NCBI GenBank assembly: GCA_023250585.1
Contig: JAHFAK010000003.1
Location: 4,748 to 44,853 of the forward strand
Length of the DNA stretch: 40,106 nucleotides
Source: Deltaproteobacteria bacterium
GTDB lineage: Bacteria; Bdellovibrionota_F; JAHFAK01
Direction of reading: 5' to 3'
Shown: in pieces, positions 1 to 9,005 of the stretch
How positions within the stretch are numbered: the stretch's first letter is position 1
How the letters are laid out: each line of letters begins with the position of its first letter
The notes under the pieces: generated by a model
What the model saw: only the letters and a program-made list of their open reading frames with translations
Told to the model about the DNA's origin: nothing
Database searches by the model: none
Made by a program: the position numbers and the translations under genes

Positions 1-1470
1 CTGGATTGCGCTGTAGTACTTGATTCTGAACATGTCTCACGAAAACATGCACTTCTTATTTTCAGAGGACGTGAAGCAACGATTAGAGATTTAGGAAGCT
101 CAAACGGAACGATTAAAAATGGGGTCCGTATTCTTGAAGCAGAACTTTTAGAAGACGATGTTGTAGTTATCGGTGATTATATTGTCAGACACATGTCTAT
201 CAATGATAAAGCTTTACAATCATTAAAGAAGCCTCAACTCGCTAAGGAAAATAATAAGCCAACAAAAAATTCTCAAAGTTCGATCGGTACGTTCTTTCAA
301 AAATTTGTATTTATTGAATGGAAATTTCGTATTCTTTTTTTATTAGGAATATACGTATTTTTTTCTTATTTTGTACTTACTGACTTTCTGATTGAAAAGA
401 CTTCGGAAGAACTTTTTAAAGAAGCATATACACGTGCCCAAGTTCTTGTAAAATATTTGGCAGAACGAAATGCGCTCGAACTCAAATTAAATAATGATAT
501 TTTGCTCGATACCGAAAGTGTGCTGCAAGAAAGCGGTGTCGTTGAGGCTTCAATCGCGGATAAAAGCTTACGTGTCCGCGCACCATTGGCTTACAGCAGT
601 AGTATTCTCAATGATCAAACATCGCGTGAGGCCCTCATTGAAAGTAAAGTCATAACTGATTTTCCAAAAAATATAGATGTATTATTGCGAACTATTTCTC
701 ATGAGTCTAAGTATGACTTTGCATATTCTATTCGAGTTTGGAATGATGAAACAGGAGGGTTTGAAACAATCGGTATTGCAAAAATTGTTTTTAGTCCTCA
801 AGAAGTTATCCAATCTCATTTCAATATAGAAGAAATGAGGAAGAAGGCAATTATTATTCTTCTTATTCCTTTATTTTTGATTTTTCTTGGGATTTATTTT
901 TCAACTATTCTGCCCATACGAAAACTACGTCAGAGTGTTGAAAATGCTGCGTATACTGATACAAAAGAAATTTCACAACCATGTGCCTTTGATGAGCTGC
1001 AGAAACTTGCAGAAAGTATTCAGAGCTCTATAACGACACGATCCTTTGCTCCCCAGACTTCATCTTTAGCAGGTGCTCAAGAAGGTTTTGGAATAACTCA
1101 AGAAGATGCTCAATCTGATGCGCGAAAGAATATATGGCACGCAGTGATTAATAAACTCGAGGAAGGAATTATTATTGTAGATAATCAAAAGGTTATTGAA
1201 GAAGTAAACCATCGTGCCGTAGAGATGCTGAAACTGATTCATAATGGCGGAGTTGGAGAGCCCATAAATACCATTATTACTGATCAAGACGTCATTTTCG
1301 CAATGAATGATCTGATAGAAAAGATACAGAGCAATCAAGAGGAATCACCTTCTTTTGTTGTTAATTATGGAGGGCCAGGAAGAAGATTGCACATTAAAGC
1401 GTTCACTATAGATAAGGATACGAAAGGCACATACATTTTCTTGTTTAATTTTACTGATTATGGAACATAA
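1..1470 (+). CDS. FHA-PAS transmembrane sensor, 5' end outside window
   Basis: The reading frame is open from base 1 to the TAA at 1468-1470; an internal ATG at 193 is not the true start because a good FHA half-domain precedes it in frame (SRKHALL, then DLGSSNGTIKNG, about residues 14-45). FHA domains bind phosphothreonine. After the FHA come a membrane segment (about 109-131), a roughly 145-residue stretch probably outside the membrane, a second membrane segment (about 281-304), a short HAMP-like linker and a C-terminal PAS-like domain (about 380-489, with EEGIIIVDNQKVIEEVNHRA). No kinase, cyclase or GGDEF output follows. It overlaps the next FHA gene by 11 bases, so the two are probably co-translated. 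Inferred role: a sensor that signals through phosphopeptide binding. The domain order is seen directly; the ligand and partner are unknown. Confidence 0.85.
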   Translation: MDCAVVLDSEHVSRKHALLIFRGREATIRDLGSSNGTIKNGVRILEAELLEDDVVVIGDYIVRHMSINDKALQSLKKPQLAKENNKPTKNSQSSIGTFFQKFVFIEWKFRILFLLGIYVFFSYFVLTDFLIEKTSEELFKEAYTRAQVLVKYLAERNALELKLNNDILLDTESVLQESGVVEASIADKSLRVRAPLAYSSSILNDQTSREALIESKVITDFPKNIDVLLRTISHESKYDFAYSIRVWNDETGGFETIGIAKIVFSPQEVIQSHFNIEEMRKKAIIILLIPLFLIFLGIYFSTILPIRKLRQSVENAAYTDTKEISQPCAFDELQKLAESIQSSITTRSFAPQTSSLAGAQEGFGITQEDAQSDARKNIWHAVINKLEEGIIIVDNQKVIEEVNHRAVEMLKLIHNGGVGEPINTIITDQDVIFAMNDLIEKIQSNQEESPSFVVNYGGPGRRLHIKAFTIDKDTKGTYIFLFNFTDYGT

Positions 1471-2434
1471 AAAATGTATCATAAAAATTTTGAGTGGTGA
1501 AGCAAAGGGAAAGCTCTATAAACTTGTTGGTTCGCGAATTAGTATTGGAAGAGCTACCAATGCCGATATTATTCTGCAAGATACCAATGCTTCACGCATT
1601 CATGCCTATTTTGAAATTAAAAAAGATAGCGCGGTTATTTATGACAATCAGAGTATGAATGGAATTTTTGTCAATAAACGCTCAGTCAAAGAGCAAGAGC
1701 TTGTGAGTGGTGATAAGATTCTTATAGGAGATACACTCTTGGAGTTTTTAATTGTTGATACAAAAACAGTGTTTGAAGAAAAAAGTATTACGATTAAACA
1801 TACACCGAGCGAAGATAATAATCTTCTCAATCCAAAACCACTGGCAGTTATTCAAAAGATACAATCCTATCTGACAAATCTGCGATCATTACCTGGCGGG
1901 CGACGAAAAATAATTATTGCCGTTCTTTTTGCCAGTGCTTTTTTTATCTATGTCATCCAAAATAATAACACTCACAAAGAGTCAGATCGGGATAAAGAAG
2001 CAGCTCAAAAAGAACAATCAGAAAAAGTAATACCAGGATTAGAAGCAGACGAAAAAAAAGTCGTTACTGAAGTTCCCCAATTTCACAATCCTCTCGAGAA
2101 AAAAAAGCATATCAATGAACTCTATACCGAGGCGCGCGTTTTTCATGATGTGGGAAAATATTATGAAGCCTTAAATCTCCTCGAAAAGATTTTAGAGGTT
2201 GATTCTCAGCATAGCCTTGCAATTATTAAACGAAATAAATGGACAGCCGAACGAGATTCAATCGCGCAAAAGCTCCTGGATGAAGGAGTACGTGCCTATA
2301 ATAACAAGTATTACGATTTAGCGAGCAGTTATTTTCAAAAGGTTCTCGATTTTATTCGTATACGGAATCATGAGCTTTATAGAAAAGCAGAAAATGGTAT
2401 TCTGCGTGTGGAGCAGGCACAAAATTCAGAGTAA
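1460..2434 (+). CDS. FHA-transmembrane-TPR protein
   Basis: A 324-residue protein with an N-terminal FHA domain (about 5-95; motifs SIGRATNADI and SRIHAYFEI, then NQSMNGIFVN), a charged linker, one membrane helix (about 151-169, IIIAVLFASAFFIYVIQ) and a C-terminal helical region (about 217-320) that reads as TPR-like repeats (YYEALNLLEKILEVDSQHSLA). The FHA should therefore be cytoplasmic and the TPR part periplasmic. The start overlaps the upstream sensor by 11 bases and the next FHA gene begins 5 bases after the stop, so the three form one operon. Likely role: membrane scaffold reading threonine phosphorylation. No enzymatic motif is present. Confidence 0.85.
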   Translation: MEHKKCIIKILSGEAKGKLYKLVGSRISIGRATNADIILQDTNASRIHAYFEIKKDSAVIYDNQSMNGIFVNKRSVKEQELVSGDKILIGDTLLEFLIVDTKTVFEEKSITIKHTPSEDNNLLNPKPLAVIQKIQSYLTNLRSLPGGRRKIIIAVLFASAFFIYVIQNNNTHKESDRDKEAAQKEQSEKVIPGLEADEKKVVTEVPQFHNPLEKKKHINELYTEARVFHDVGKYYEALNLLEKILEVDSQHSLAIIKRNKWTAERDSIAQKLLDEGVRAYNNKYYDLASSYFQKVLDFIRIRNHELYRKAENGILRVEQAQNSE

Positions 2435-2439
2435 AAGTT

Positions 2440-4158
2440 ATGAAGCAAGACGATAATAATAAATCATTTATTACTAAAATTGTGCAGTTTATTAATGAAG
2501 AGATTTATGATTTTTCTGGTAGAAAGAATAAGACTTCAGAATCTCACAATTCAATAACTGATGAAAGAAAAGAAAAGAGTATTGCAGAAGAAAAACCATT
2601 TAAGGAAATGAGCGAGTTACCTGAGAAGCATGACGAAATTGGTGGTCGAGTTATTTCATTACATAAAACTCACGAATCAAATCTTTCCTTTAAATTAGAC
2701 AAAGAAAACGATCATACAAAAGTCTTTGATGCTCTCGTTAATCCACATTTAATCCTTATCAAAGGATTTTTATCTGAGCGAAAGTTCCCTCTCTTAGAAG
2801 CTGAAACCACATTGGGAAGATCAAATGCAAATACTATTGTTCTTTCTGATAAAAGCGTCTCACGCAATCATGCAAAGATTGTAAAAAAGGCAGAGCAGTT
2901 TTATATATATGATCTTGAGAGCACGAATGGTGTTATAATTAACGGCGAACAGGTTAAAGAAGCACAATTGAAAAACAACGATACTGTTGTGATTGGTGAA
3001 TTTAGCTTTGAGTTTATTGAACCAAGCCAGAAGCGTGTTTCGCATATTCCCCAAGTAATTGAAGTCAGAAAAGATGATCCTGAAATAATAGCTATTGGTG
3101 AGCAACCACCACAAGGATTTTTGTATCGCTTAATTCCTCCTGAAAAACGATGGAGAATTATTTTAATCATAGGGTTTTTTTCGCTTGTCAGTTTATTTAT
3201 TGTTATGAATCAAAAAAGTAAAAAAACTCTGTCTTCTGATACGAATATTAAAGATGAAGATCCACATTCACGAGAAAAGGAAAAACGTTTTCAATTCACG
3301 GTGGCACAAGGAAAGGATCTATTAGAAAAAGAACACTATGAAGAGGCGCTTCAGGCTTTTATTGTTGCATTAAAACTCGATCCAACTAATCCAGATGTCC
3401 TTCGTTATAAAAAGAAAGCAGCGGCGGCAATAGAATTACAGAAAGAAATTTCTGCAGAAAAAGAAGCATTAAAAACTGAAGAACAACGGGAAGCGCGTGT
3501 TGAAAAAATGGAACGAGAAGGGATGAATTTTTATAATCAATACAGTTATGCTAAAGCGCAAGAGGTATTTGAAAAGCTGCTTAAAGAAGATCCAGACAAT
3601 AGTATTGCAAACAAATATATCCAATTAATTAAAGAGATCACGAGTAGTGCGTATAAAGAAAAGTTGAAGATTAAGGAAGAGCAGGAATTAGTAAAAGAGC
3701 AAATAGAATTAGCGCAGGGATTATACGAAAAAGGCGATATTTATAAGGCCCTCACTGAAATGCGTAAGGTGTTTAACTTTGATGTTGATCTGTCTCAGTA
3801 CCGCGATAAAATTCAAGCGCGTATTGAAACATGGGAAAAGGAATTGAAAGAAAAACTCAAAGAGAAGTTAGAGCATGCAAAAACTCTATGGGAAAATGGA
3901 GAAAAAAAAGAAGCACGAACGTTGTTACAAGAAATTCTAAAGGAATATCCTGATTACCCTGATGCACGCGAGGAATATCATCGTATACAAGCATCACTCA
4001 CTGAAGAAGCTTTTAAATATTACAATGAAGGTCGTATTTATGAATATAATGATGACATGAAAGCTGCTATTGAGAATTATGAAAAAGTCATAAATTTACT
4101 TGACCGTAACGACGAATATTATAAAAAGGCGGAGGAACAACTCAGAAAGATTAGATAA
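2440..4158 (+). CDS. FHA-transmembrane-TPR protein, longer paralogue
   Basis: This 572-residue protein repeats the plan of its upstream neighbour: a low-complexity N-terminal 100 residues, an FHA domain (about 101-192; TLGRSNANTIVLSDKSVSRNH, DLESTNGVIING), one membrane helix (about 240-257, IILIIGFFSLVSLFIVM), then a long C-terminal TPR/coiled-coil region (about 285-570) with units such as HYEEALQAFIVALKLDPTNP and YAKAQEVFEKLLKEDPDN. The FHA core residues (GR, SRNH, TNG) are present. A long hairpin lies in the gap between this gene and the PP2C gene. Inferred role: phosphoprotein-dependent assembly at the inner membrane with periplasmic TPR contacts. Confidence 0.85.
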   Translation: MKQDDNNKSFITKIVQFINEEIYDFSGRKNKTSESHNSITDERKEKSIAEEKPFKEMSELPEKHDEIGGRVISLHKTHESNLSFKLDKENDHTKVFDALVNPHLILIKGFLSERKFPLLEAETTLGRSNANTIVLSDKSVSRNHAKIVKKAEQFYIYDLESTNGVIINGEQVKEAQLKNNDTVVIGEFSFEFIEPSQKRVSHIPQVIEVRKDDPEIIAIGEQPPQGFLYRLIPPEKRWRIILIIGFFSLVSLFIVMNQKSKKTLSSDTNIKDEDPHSREKEKRFQFTVAQGKDLLEKEHYEEALQAFIVALKLDPTNPDVLRYKKKAAAAIELQKEISAEKEALKTEEQREARVEKMEREGMNFYNQYSYAKAQEVFEKLLKEDPDNSIANKYIQLIKEITSSAYKEKLKIKEEQELVKEQIELAQGLYEKGDIYKALTEMRKVFNFDVDLSQYRDKIQARIETWEKELKEKLKEKLEHAKTLWENGEKKEARTLLQEILKEYPDYPDAREEYHRIQASLTEEAFKYYNEGRIYEYNDDMKAAIENYEKVINLLDRNDEYYKKAEEQLRKIR

Positions 4159-4161
4159 CAG

Positions 4162-4252
4162 GTGTTGATGATAAGAATGTGCTGAAGTGCTGATGTTAAG
4201 AAAAAAATCTTCTCCTAACATCAGCACCTCAGCACATTCTTATCATCAACAC
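4162..4252. repeat. Long near-perfect inverted repeat (38-base arms)
   Basis: Arms 4162-4199 and 4215-4252 (start GTGTTGATGATAAGAATG) are complementary over about 37 of 38 bases, with a short AT-rich loop. The left arm contains two related 14-mers (GTGTTGATGATAAG and GTGCTGATGTTAAG), so the stem itself may have grown by duplication. It lies between the FHA operon and the PP2C gene. It may terminate or stabilise the upstream transcript, but there is no clean T-tract. It does not contain the conserved core of the hairpins at 34.9 and 38.2 kb. Confidence 0.85.
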
Positions 4253-4269
4253 AATCTTACCATACAATT

Positions 4270-5058
4270 ATGAAGATATTTCATGCATCAATGAGCGATA
4301 TTGGTAGAACACGAAAAATCAATGAAGATAGCCTTTACGTATCCAAACGAGATGGCATTTATTTAATTGCAGATGGAATGGGCGGTCATCTTGCCGGTGA
4401 AGTGGCGAGTAAAATTGCAGTTGAAACCATCGGTAGCTTTTTGAAATCAACTCGCGGCGATAAAGAAATTACCTGGCCTTTTCAGCGTGATGAAGCCCTA
4501 ACGTACGATGCAAATCGCTTTATTGTTTCAGTTAAATTAGCCAACAAAAAGATCTTTAATCATGGCCGTGAACGTAATCTCCCTGGTATGGGGACCACAA
4601 TTGTAGGAGTGCTCTGTAATAATAGTGGTACTGTCAATATGTGTCATGTTGGAGATAGCCGAATTTATCGCATTAGAAATGGAAAAATTGAACGAATGAC
4701 AGAAGATCATTCACTGCTTAATGATACGATTAAACGAGAACGAATGACGGCAGAAGAAATAGAAAAATTTCCTTATAAAAATGTCATCACTCGCGCACTA
4801 GGTATTGAAGAAGTCGTTACCGTTGATTTGCGTTTGGAGGAAGCACAGGACGAAGATTTATATATTCTTTGTTCCGATGGACTTTCCAATTTTATGAGCG
4901 AGCAAGAAATAGCGCAAACAATTATAAAAAATAAAAGCAATGTCCAAAAATCCTGCAAAGAACTTGTCAAAAAAACCAATGCCAAAGGCGGACTTGATAA
5001 CATTTCAGTTATAATCATTCGATTTAGCGAAGGCCAGAAGCCAAGAAAAAAAGAGTAG
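4270..5058 (+). CDS. PP2C-family serine/threonine protein phosphatase
   Basis: Cytoplasmic 262-residue phosphatase of the bacterial PppA/PrpC/Stp type (usual length 240-260), removing phosphate from Ser/Thr with two metal ions. Motifs in order: R15...NED (18-20), DGMGGH (35-40), GMGTT (about 103-107), HVGDSRIYR (about 123-131), CSDGLS (about 203-208) and GGLDNISVI (about 238-246); these supply the metal-binding aspartates. No membrane segment is seen. Its place after three FHA genes points to one phosphothreonine circuit with the phosphatase as eraser. A cognate Ser/Thr kinase is not in this window and may lie upstream. The gene converges with lplA, with only five bases between stops. Confidence 0.93.
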   Translation: MKIFHASMSDIGRTRKINEDSLYVSKRDGIYLIADGMGGHLAGEVASKIAVETIGSFLKSTRGDKEITWPFQRDEALTYDANRFIVSVKLANKKIFNHGRERNLPGMGTTIVGVLCNNSGTVNMCHVGDSRIYRIRNGKIERMTEDHSLLNDTIKRERMTAEEIEKFPYKNVITRALGIEEVVTVDLRLEEAQDEDLYILCSDGLSNFMSEQEIAQTIIKNKSNVQKSCKELVKKTNAKGGLDNISVIIIRFSEGQKPRKKE

Positions 5059-5063
5059 ATGTG

Positions 5064-5741
5064 CTAGGTTTTTACATTCCATATTTCTCTCAGTGCTTTT
5101 TTAATAATAGTCGGTGATAGAGGCACATTGGTAAGAAATTCTCGATGGCTTGTAGAATTCCTATAGGCTGGACTCTTTGAAGGTAAGAGAAGGTATTTTT
5201 CAATAAGCTCAATATTCATTCCATAAAGAAATGTTCCGTGAAAAAGAAGTGCATTCCGTCCACGCTTCTGAGCATTGCCTGAAAATTTTTTACCTCGCCA
5301 GACAAGATCGGTGAAGCCTTTTACCTCTATTGGTTCATTGAGAATTAATTGTAAAGCTTCTTTATGTTTTTGCATGATATATGTATTGGTTCGTGTAATA
5401 TTTTGATACTCTTCTTTTCCATCAATTTTTATGATCAGGCTATAATTTAAACAACCAGGACCTTGCAGCACAGTTCCTCCACCGGATGAACGTCGTAAGA
5501 TAGGAATTGTATCGTTTTTGCATGCTTCGATATTAACTTCTAGCTTTGCTTGATTGGCCCGTCCAAGAACAATGAAATATGTTGATGATTCCCAGAAACG
5601 AAGAATTTCTTTTAGAGAATGTGATTCGCATTCTTCAAGTAATACATCATCATAGGCAAGATTTTCAGATGGTGTTTCAAAAGATTGATCAATAGAGCTC
5701 AGCATGGAAAATTGACTACAATTACGTTTGACCTCTGTCAA
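5064..5741 (-). CDS. lplA: Lipoate-protein ligase A family protein
   Basis: A 225-residue protein of the LplA/LipB/BirA fold: PSENLAYDDVLLEE near the N-terminus, then the lipoate-binding loop RRSSGGGTVLQGPGCLNYS and the invariant-lysine region KKFSGNAQKRGRNALLFHGTFL. It should attach lipoate (salvaged, or transferred from octanoyl/lipoyl donors) to E2 or GcvH. It is divergent from aceE and next to the E2 gene that needs lipoylation, which supports the assignment. The first ATG (5741) leaves only 21 bases to the aceE start; the ATG at 5705 (MLSSIDQSF) is also plausible and would leave room for promoters. It is shorter than E. coli LplA because the C-terminal accessory domain is absent, so it could also be a LipM/LipL-like transferase. 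Confidence 0.82.
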   Translation of the reverse strand: MTEVKRNCSQFSMLSSIDQSFETPSENLAYDDVLLEECESHSLKEILRFWESSTYFIVLGRANQAKLEVNIEACKNDTIPILRRSSGGGTVLQGPGCLNYSLIIKIDGKEEYQNITRTNTYIMQKHKEALQLILNEPIEVKGFTDLVWRGKKFSGNAQKRGRNALLFHGTFLYGMNIELIEKYLLLPSKSPAYRNSTSHREFLTNVPLSPTIIKKALREIWNVKT

Positions 5742-5762
5742 TGAATTCTATAGATTACCGTC

Positions 5763-8450
5763 GTGGAAAAGAAGGATACAAAATCTCCAATAAATCAAAA
5801 TTCTCGTCAATGGTTTGACTCGCTTGAATTTTTTTTAGAGGGAGTTTTACAGAATTGGCAGCCAAATCAGATTGCACGTCTTTTAGAAACTTTGACAGAA
5901 CATTTGCGAAATACGGGACATACTGTTCCAACCCTTGCACAGACTCTCTACATCAATACTATCCCTAAAGAAGAAGAGCCTCCTTATCCTGGAAATCGGG
6001 AGATAGAGCGAAAAATTAAAAGCTACATTCGATGGAATGCAATGGCAATGGTTGTAAAAGCAAACCGTTTGCATAAAGATATCGGCGGACATATTTCGAC
6101 GTATGCATCCTGTGCAACACTGTATGAAGTTGCGTTTAATCATTTTTTTAGGGGAGATAATAATGGCGAAAGAGTGGCTGATCTTGTATATTTCCAGGGT
6201 CACGCTTCACCAGGCATTTATGCGCGAGCATATTTAGAAGGACGAATGAAGGCTCCACGATTACATGCATTCCGTCAGGATTTATCTCCGACAGGTGGAT
6301 TATCTTCCTATCCGCATCCTTATTTAATGCCTGACTTCTGGCAGTTTCCAACGGTTTCCATGGGACTATCTCCGCTTACTTCGATTTATCAAGCTCGCTT
6401 CATTCGCTATATGAAAGCTCGGGGTATATTAAAGAAAGAAGAGCCGCGGGTCTGGTGTTTTATCGGTGATGGTGAATCTGATGAACCAGAATCTTTGGGC
6501 GCTATTTCTTTAGCTGGCAGAGAAAATCTCGATAATTTAATTTGGGTTCTCAATTGCAATCTGCAACGACTCGATGGTCCCGTTCGCGGCAATGGAAAAA
6601 TTATTCAAGAACTTGAAGGAATGTTTCGTGGTGCTGGTTGGAACGTAATCAAAGTTATTTGGGGTTCTGATTGGGATGAATTACTCGCTCGTGATCAATC
6701 AGGGCTTTTGATAAAACGGATGGAAGAAGTTGTCGATGGAGAGTATCAAAAATATAGTGTTGCTCCAGGAAGCTACACACGTAAACATTTTTTTGGAAAA
6801 TATCCTGAACTTTTAGAACTCGTTAATCATTTGAGTGATGACCAAATTGCGCATCTTGGGCGAGGCGGACATGATGCACAAAAAGTCTATGCTGCGTATA
6901 AAAAGGCGTGTGAACTTACTGGACGACCAACGGTAATTTTAGCAAAAACTATCAAAGGCTATGGCCTTGGCGAAGCAGGCGAAGGAAGAAATATTACGCA
7001 TCAACAAAAAAAGCTCAATGAAAAGGAATTGCGTGAGTTTAAAGTTCGTTTCAATATTCCTATTCCGGATGAAGAAGTCGTTGACGCACCTTTTTATCGT
7101 CCCAAAGAAGATAGCGAAGAATACCGTTACCTTGTTGAACGGCGCAAGGCTTTGGGTGGTTTTCTTCCGGAAAGAAAAGTTTCTGCTCCTGCGGTTGAAA
7201 TTCCATCACTCGATTGTTTTCAAGAATTTTTAAAAGGGACAGGCAAGCTTGAGCAAGCAACGACCATGACATTTGTAAGAATTTTAACAAAACTCATGGG
7301 CGATAAAAATATAGGTTCACAGATTGTCCCTATTATACCTGATGAAGCACGAACATTTGGGATGGATACGCTTTTCCGACAATTCGGTATTTATGCTTCA
7401 GAAGGCCAACTATATGATCCTGTCGATAAAGACAATTTTCTGTATTACCAGGAATTAAAAGACGGACAAATACTCGAAGAAGGAATTACCGAAGCTGGCG
7501 CTCTTTCTTCATTCATTGCCGCAGGTACTTCCTATGCAAATTTTGGTGTTACGATGATGCCATTTTTTATTTTCTATTCTATGTTTGGTTTTCAACGTGT
7601 GGGCGATTTGATTTGGCAAGCTGCTGATAATCGTACTAAAGGATTTTTGCTTGGCGCAACTGCAGGCAGAACAACACTTTCGGGTGAAGGATTACAACAT
7701 CAAGATGGCCACAGCCATTTAATGGCAAGTACCATACCGACACTTCTTGCCTATGATCCTGCGTTTGCCTACGAAGTGGCAGTGATTGTGCACGATGGTA
7801 TGAAACGCATGTACCAAAACAATGAAGAAATTTTTTATTATATAACATTGTATAATGAAAAATTTGTTATGCCTGCAATGCGAGAAGAACAAGGAATAGA
7901 AGAGGGGATTCTCAAAGGCCTCTATAAATATAAAACAGGGGAAGAGAAAAAAAAACATACCGTTCATATCCTTGCCAGTGGCCCGATTATGCAAGAAGCA
8001 CTCACCGCACAAGAAATTCTTGGAAACACTTATAACGTAAGTGCAGATGTATGGAGTGCAACAAGTTATAAACGGCTGAGGGCAGATGCATTAAAAGTAG
8101 AACGATGGAACATGCTTCATCCTGAACAAAATCCGAAGAAATCATACATTGAAACACTTTTTGAAAGAGAAAAAGGTTCTTTTGTCGCGGTATCTGATTA
8201 TATAAAATTAGTCCCTGATCAGATTGCGCGTTGGGTTCCTGGTGGTTTATTTACCTTGGGTACTGATGGATTTGGTCGTAGCGACACACGAAGTAATTTA
8301 CGTCGCTTTTTTGAAATAGACACTCAGTCGATTGTTATTGCCTCATTATATAGTTTATACAAAAAGGGAGAAATTACTGCAAAAGTTGTGACAGAGGCAA
8401 TTTCGGATTTAAAAGTTGATCCGGAAAAAGGATTTCCTGAGTTGTTGTGA
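5763..8450 (+). CDS. aceE: Pyruvate dehydrogenase E1, homodimeric type
   Basis: An 895-residue thiamine-diphosphate enzyme, full length for the AceE family (about 880-900), that decarboxylates pyruvate and reductively acetylates the E2 lipoyl group. The start is GTG at 5763 and gives the usual AceE N-terminus (QWFDSLEFFLEGVLQ). Visible features: HISTYASCATLYEVAFNHFF, GQGHASPGIYAR-type loop (FQGHASPGIYARAYLEG), the ThDP motif beginning GDGESDEPES (235-244) and ending in NCN, and the transketolase-like second half (ILEEGITEAGALSSFIAAG; GRTTLSGEGLQHQDGHSH). E2 and E3 follow on the same strand, although repeats and two small genes separate E1 from E2. The assignment is secure. Confidence 0.96.
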   Translation: MEKKDTKSPINQNSRQWFDSLEFFLEGVLQNWQPNQIARLLETLTEHLRNTGHTVPTLAQTLYINTIPKEEEPPYPGNREIERKIKSYIRWNAMAMVVKANRLHKDIGGHISTYASCATLYEVAFNHFFRGDNNGERVADLVYFQGHASPGIYARAYLEGRMKAPRLHAFRQDLSPTGGLSSYPHPYLMPDFWQFPTVSMGLSPLTSIYQARFIRYMKARGILKKEEPRVWCFIGDGESDEPESLGAISLAGRENLDNLIWVLNCNLQRLDGPVRGNGKIIQELEGMFRGAGWNVIKVIWGSDWDELLARDQSGLLIKRMEEVVDGEYQKYSVAPGSYTRKHFFGKYPELLELVNHLSDDQIAHLGRGGHDAQKVYAAYKKACELTGRPTVILAKTIKGYGLGEAGEGRNITHQQKKLNEKELREFKVRFNIPIPDEEVVDAPFYRPKEDSEEYRYLVERRKALGGFLPERKVSAPAVEIPSLDCFQEFLKGTGKLEQATTMTFVRILTKLMGDKNIGSQIVPIIPDEARTFGMDTLFRQFGIYASEGQLYDPVDKDNFLYYQELKDGQILEEGITEAGALSSFIAAGTSYANFGVTMMPFFIFYSMFGFQRVGDLIWQAADNRTKGFLLGATAGRTTLSGEGLQHQDGHSHLMASTIPTLLAYDPAFAYEVAVIVHDGMKRMYQNNEEIFYYITLYNEKFVMPAMREEQGIEEGILKGLYKYKTGEEKKKHTVHILASGPIMQEALTAQEILGNTYNVSADVWSATSYKRLRADALKVERWNMLHPEQNPKKSYIETLFEREKGSFVAVSDYIKLVPDQIARWVPGGLFTLGTDGFGRSDTRSNLRRFFEIDTQSIVIASLYSLYKKGEITAKVVTEAISDLKVDPEKGFPELL

Positions 8451-8526
8451 GAGTTTGTCATTTCCTCAATTGATTTCTTTCTCGCATTCTCTCTATCATC
8501 AATAACGAGTATATTTATAGGAATGG

Positions 8527-8663
8527 CTCAGTTAATGGGAAAAATGAAGATGGATCCCGTGGTCAAGCCACGGGATGACAAACGGGAAATACTCTCAAAT
8601 TGTCATCCCGCGGCTTGACCGCGGGATCCAGTTCCATAGAGAACATGCCTACTTCCTAATAAC
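8527..8663 (+). repeat. Palindromic repeat element A, copy 1
   Basis: Begins with CTCAGTTAATGGGA, the terminal motif of the family. Inside are two hairpins (ATCCCGTGGTCAAGCCACGG and ATCCCGCGGCTTGACCGCGG) that are also inverted relative to each other, so the element can fold into nested stems. The right end has diverged (TAATAACCGAG instead of ATTAACTGAG). Element B follows directly. CATCCCG-type palindromes of this kind are widespread in bacterial genomes; no coding potential is seen. Confidence 0.88.
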
Positions 8664-8955
8664 CGAGAAGGTGTGAAAAAATCAAGAGAGAGCTCCATTT
8701 TCTGAAAAAGAGCGATAGGAAACTGAAATGTCCCATTCGACTGTCATTGCGAAAACCTGAAGGGTTTGAAGCAATCTCTTCTTACATATCCAAAGATTGC
8801 GGAGTTTATCCCGAATCTGCTTGAGATTGCTTCGTCGGACAAAAAAACGTGTCCTCCTCGCAATGACACGTGAGGGATCACACTCGAAATGACAACGTGC
8901 GGTCTTCTGTCATTTCGAACAAAGTGAGAAATATGATTCTTTCACACCTTCCGAG
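8664..8955 (+). repeat. Repeat element B, copy 1 (292 bp)
   Basis: Bounded by CGAGAAGGTGTGAAA and its inverted partner TTTCACACCTTCCGAG. The interior carries shorter common repeats (TCATTGCGAAAACCTGAAGG and the inverted CCTCCTCGCAATGAC). About 40 bases in the middle (from about 8783) are absent from the second copy at 18717-18974. With element A it fills the 555-base gap between aceE and the next gene; no gene is seen there. Confidence 0.85.
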
Positions 8956-9005
8956 GCATTACTATTTATATTGATTTTAATGACTTTTTAAGATTCTATT
9001 TTAGT

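Noticed and set aside
193-1470. ATG 193 as the start of the first gene
   Set aside because: The frame is open from base 1 and the upstream codons encode the conserved half of an FHA domain.
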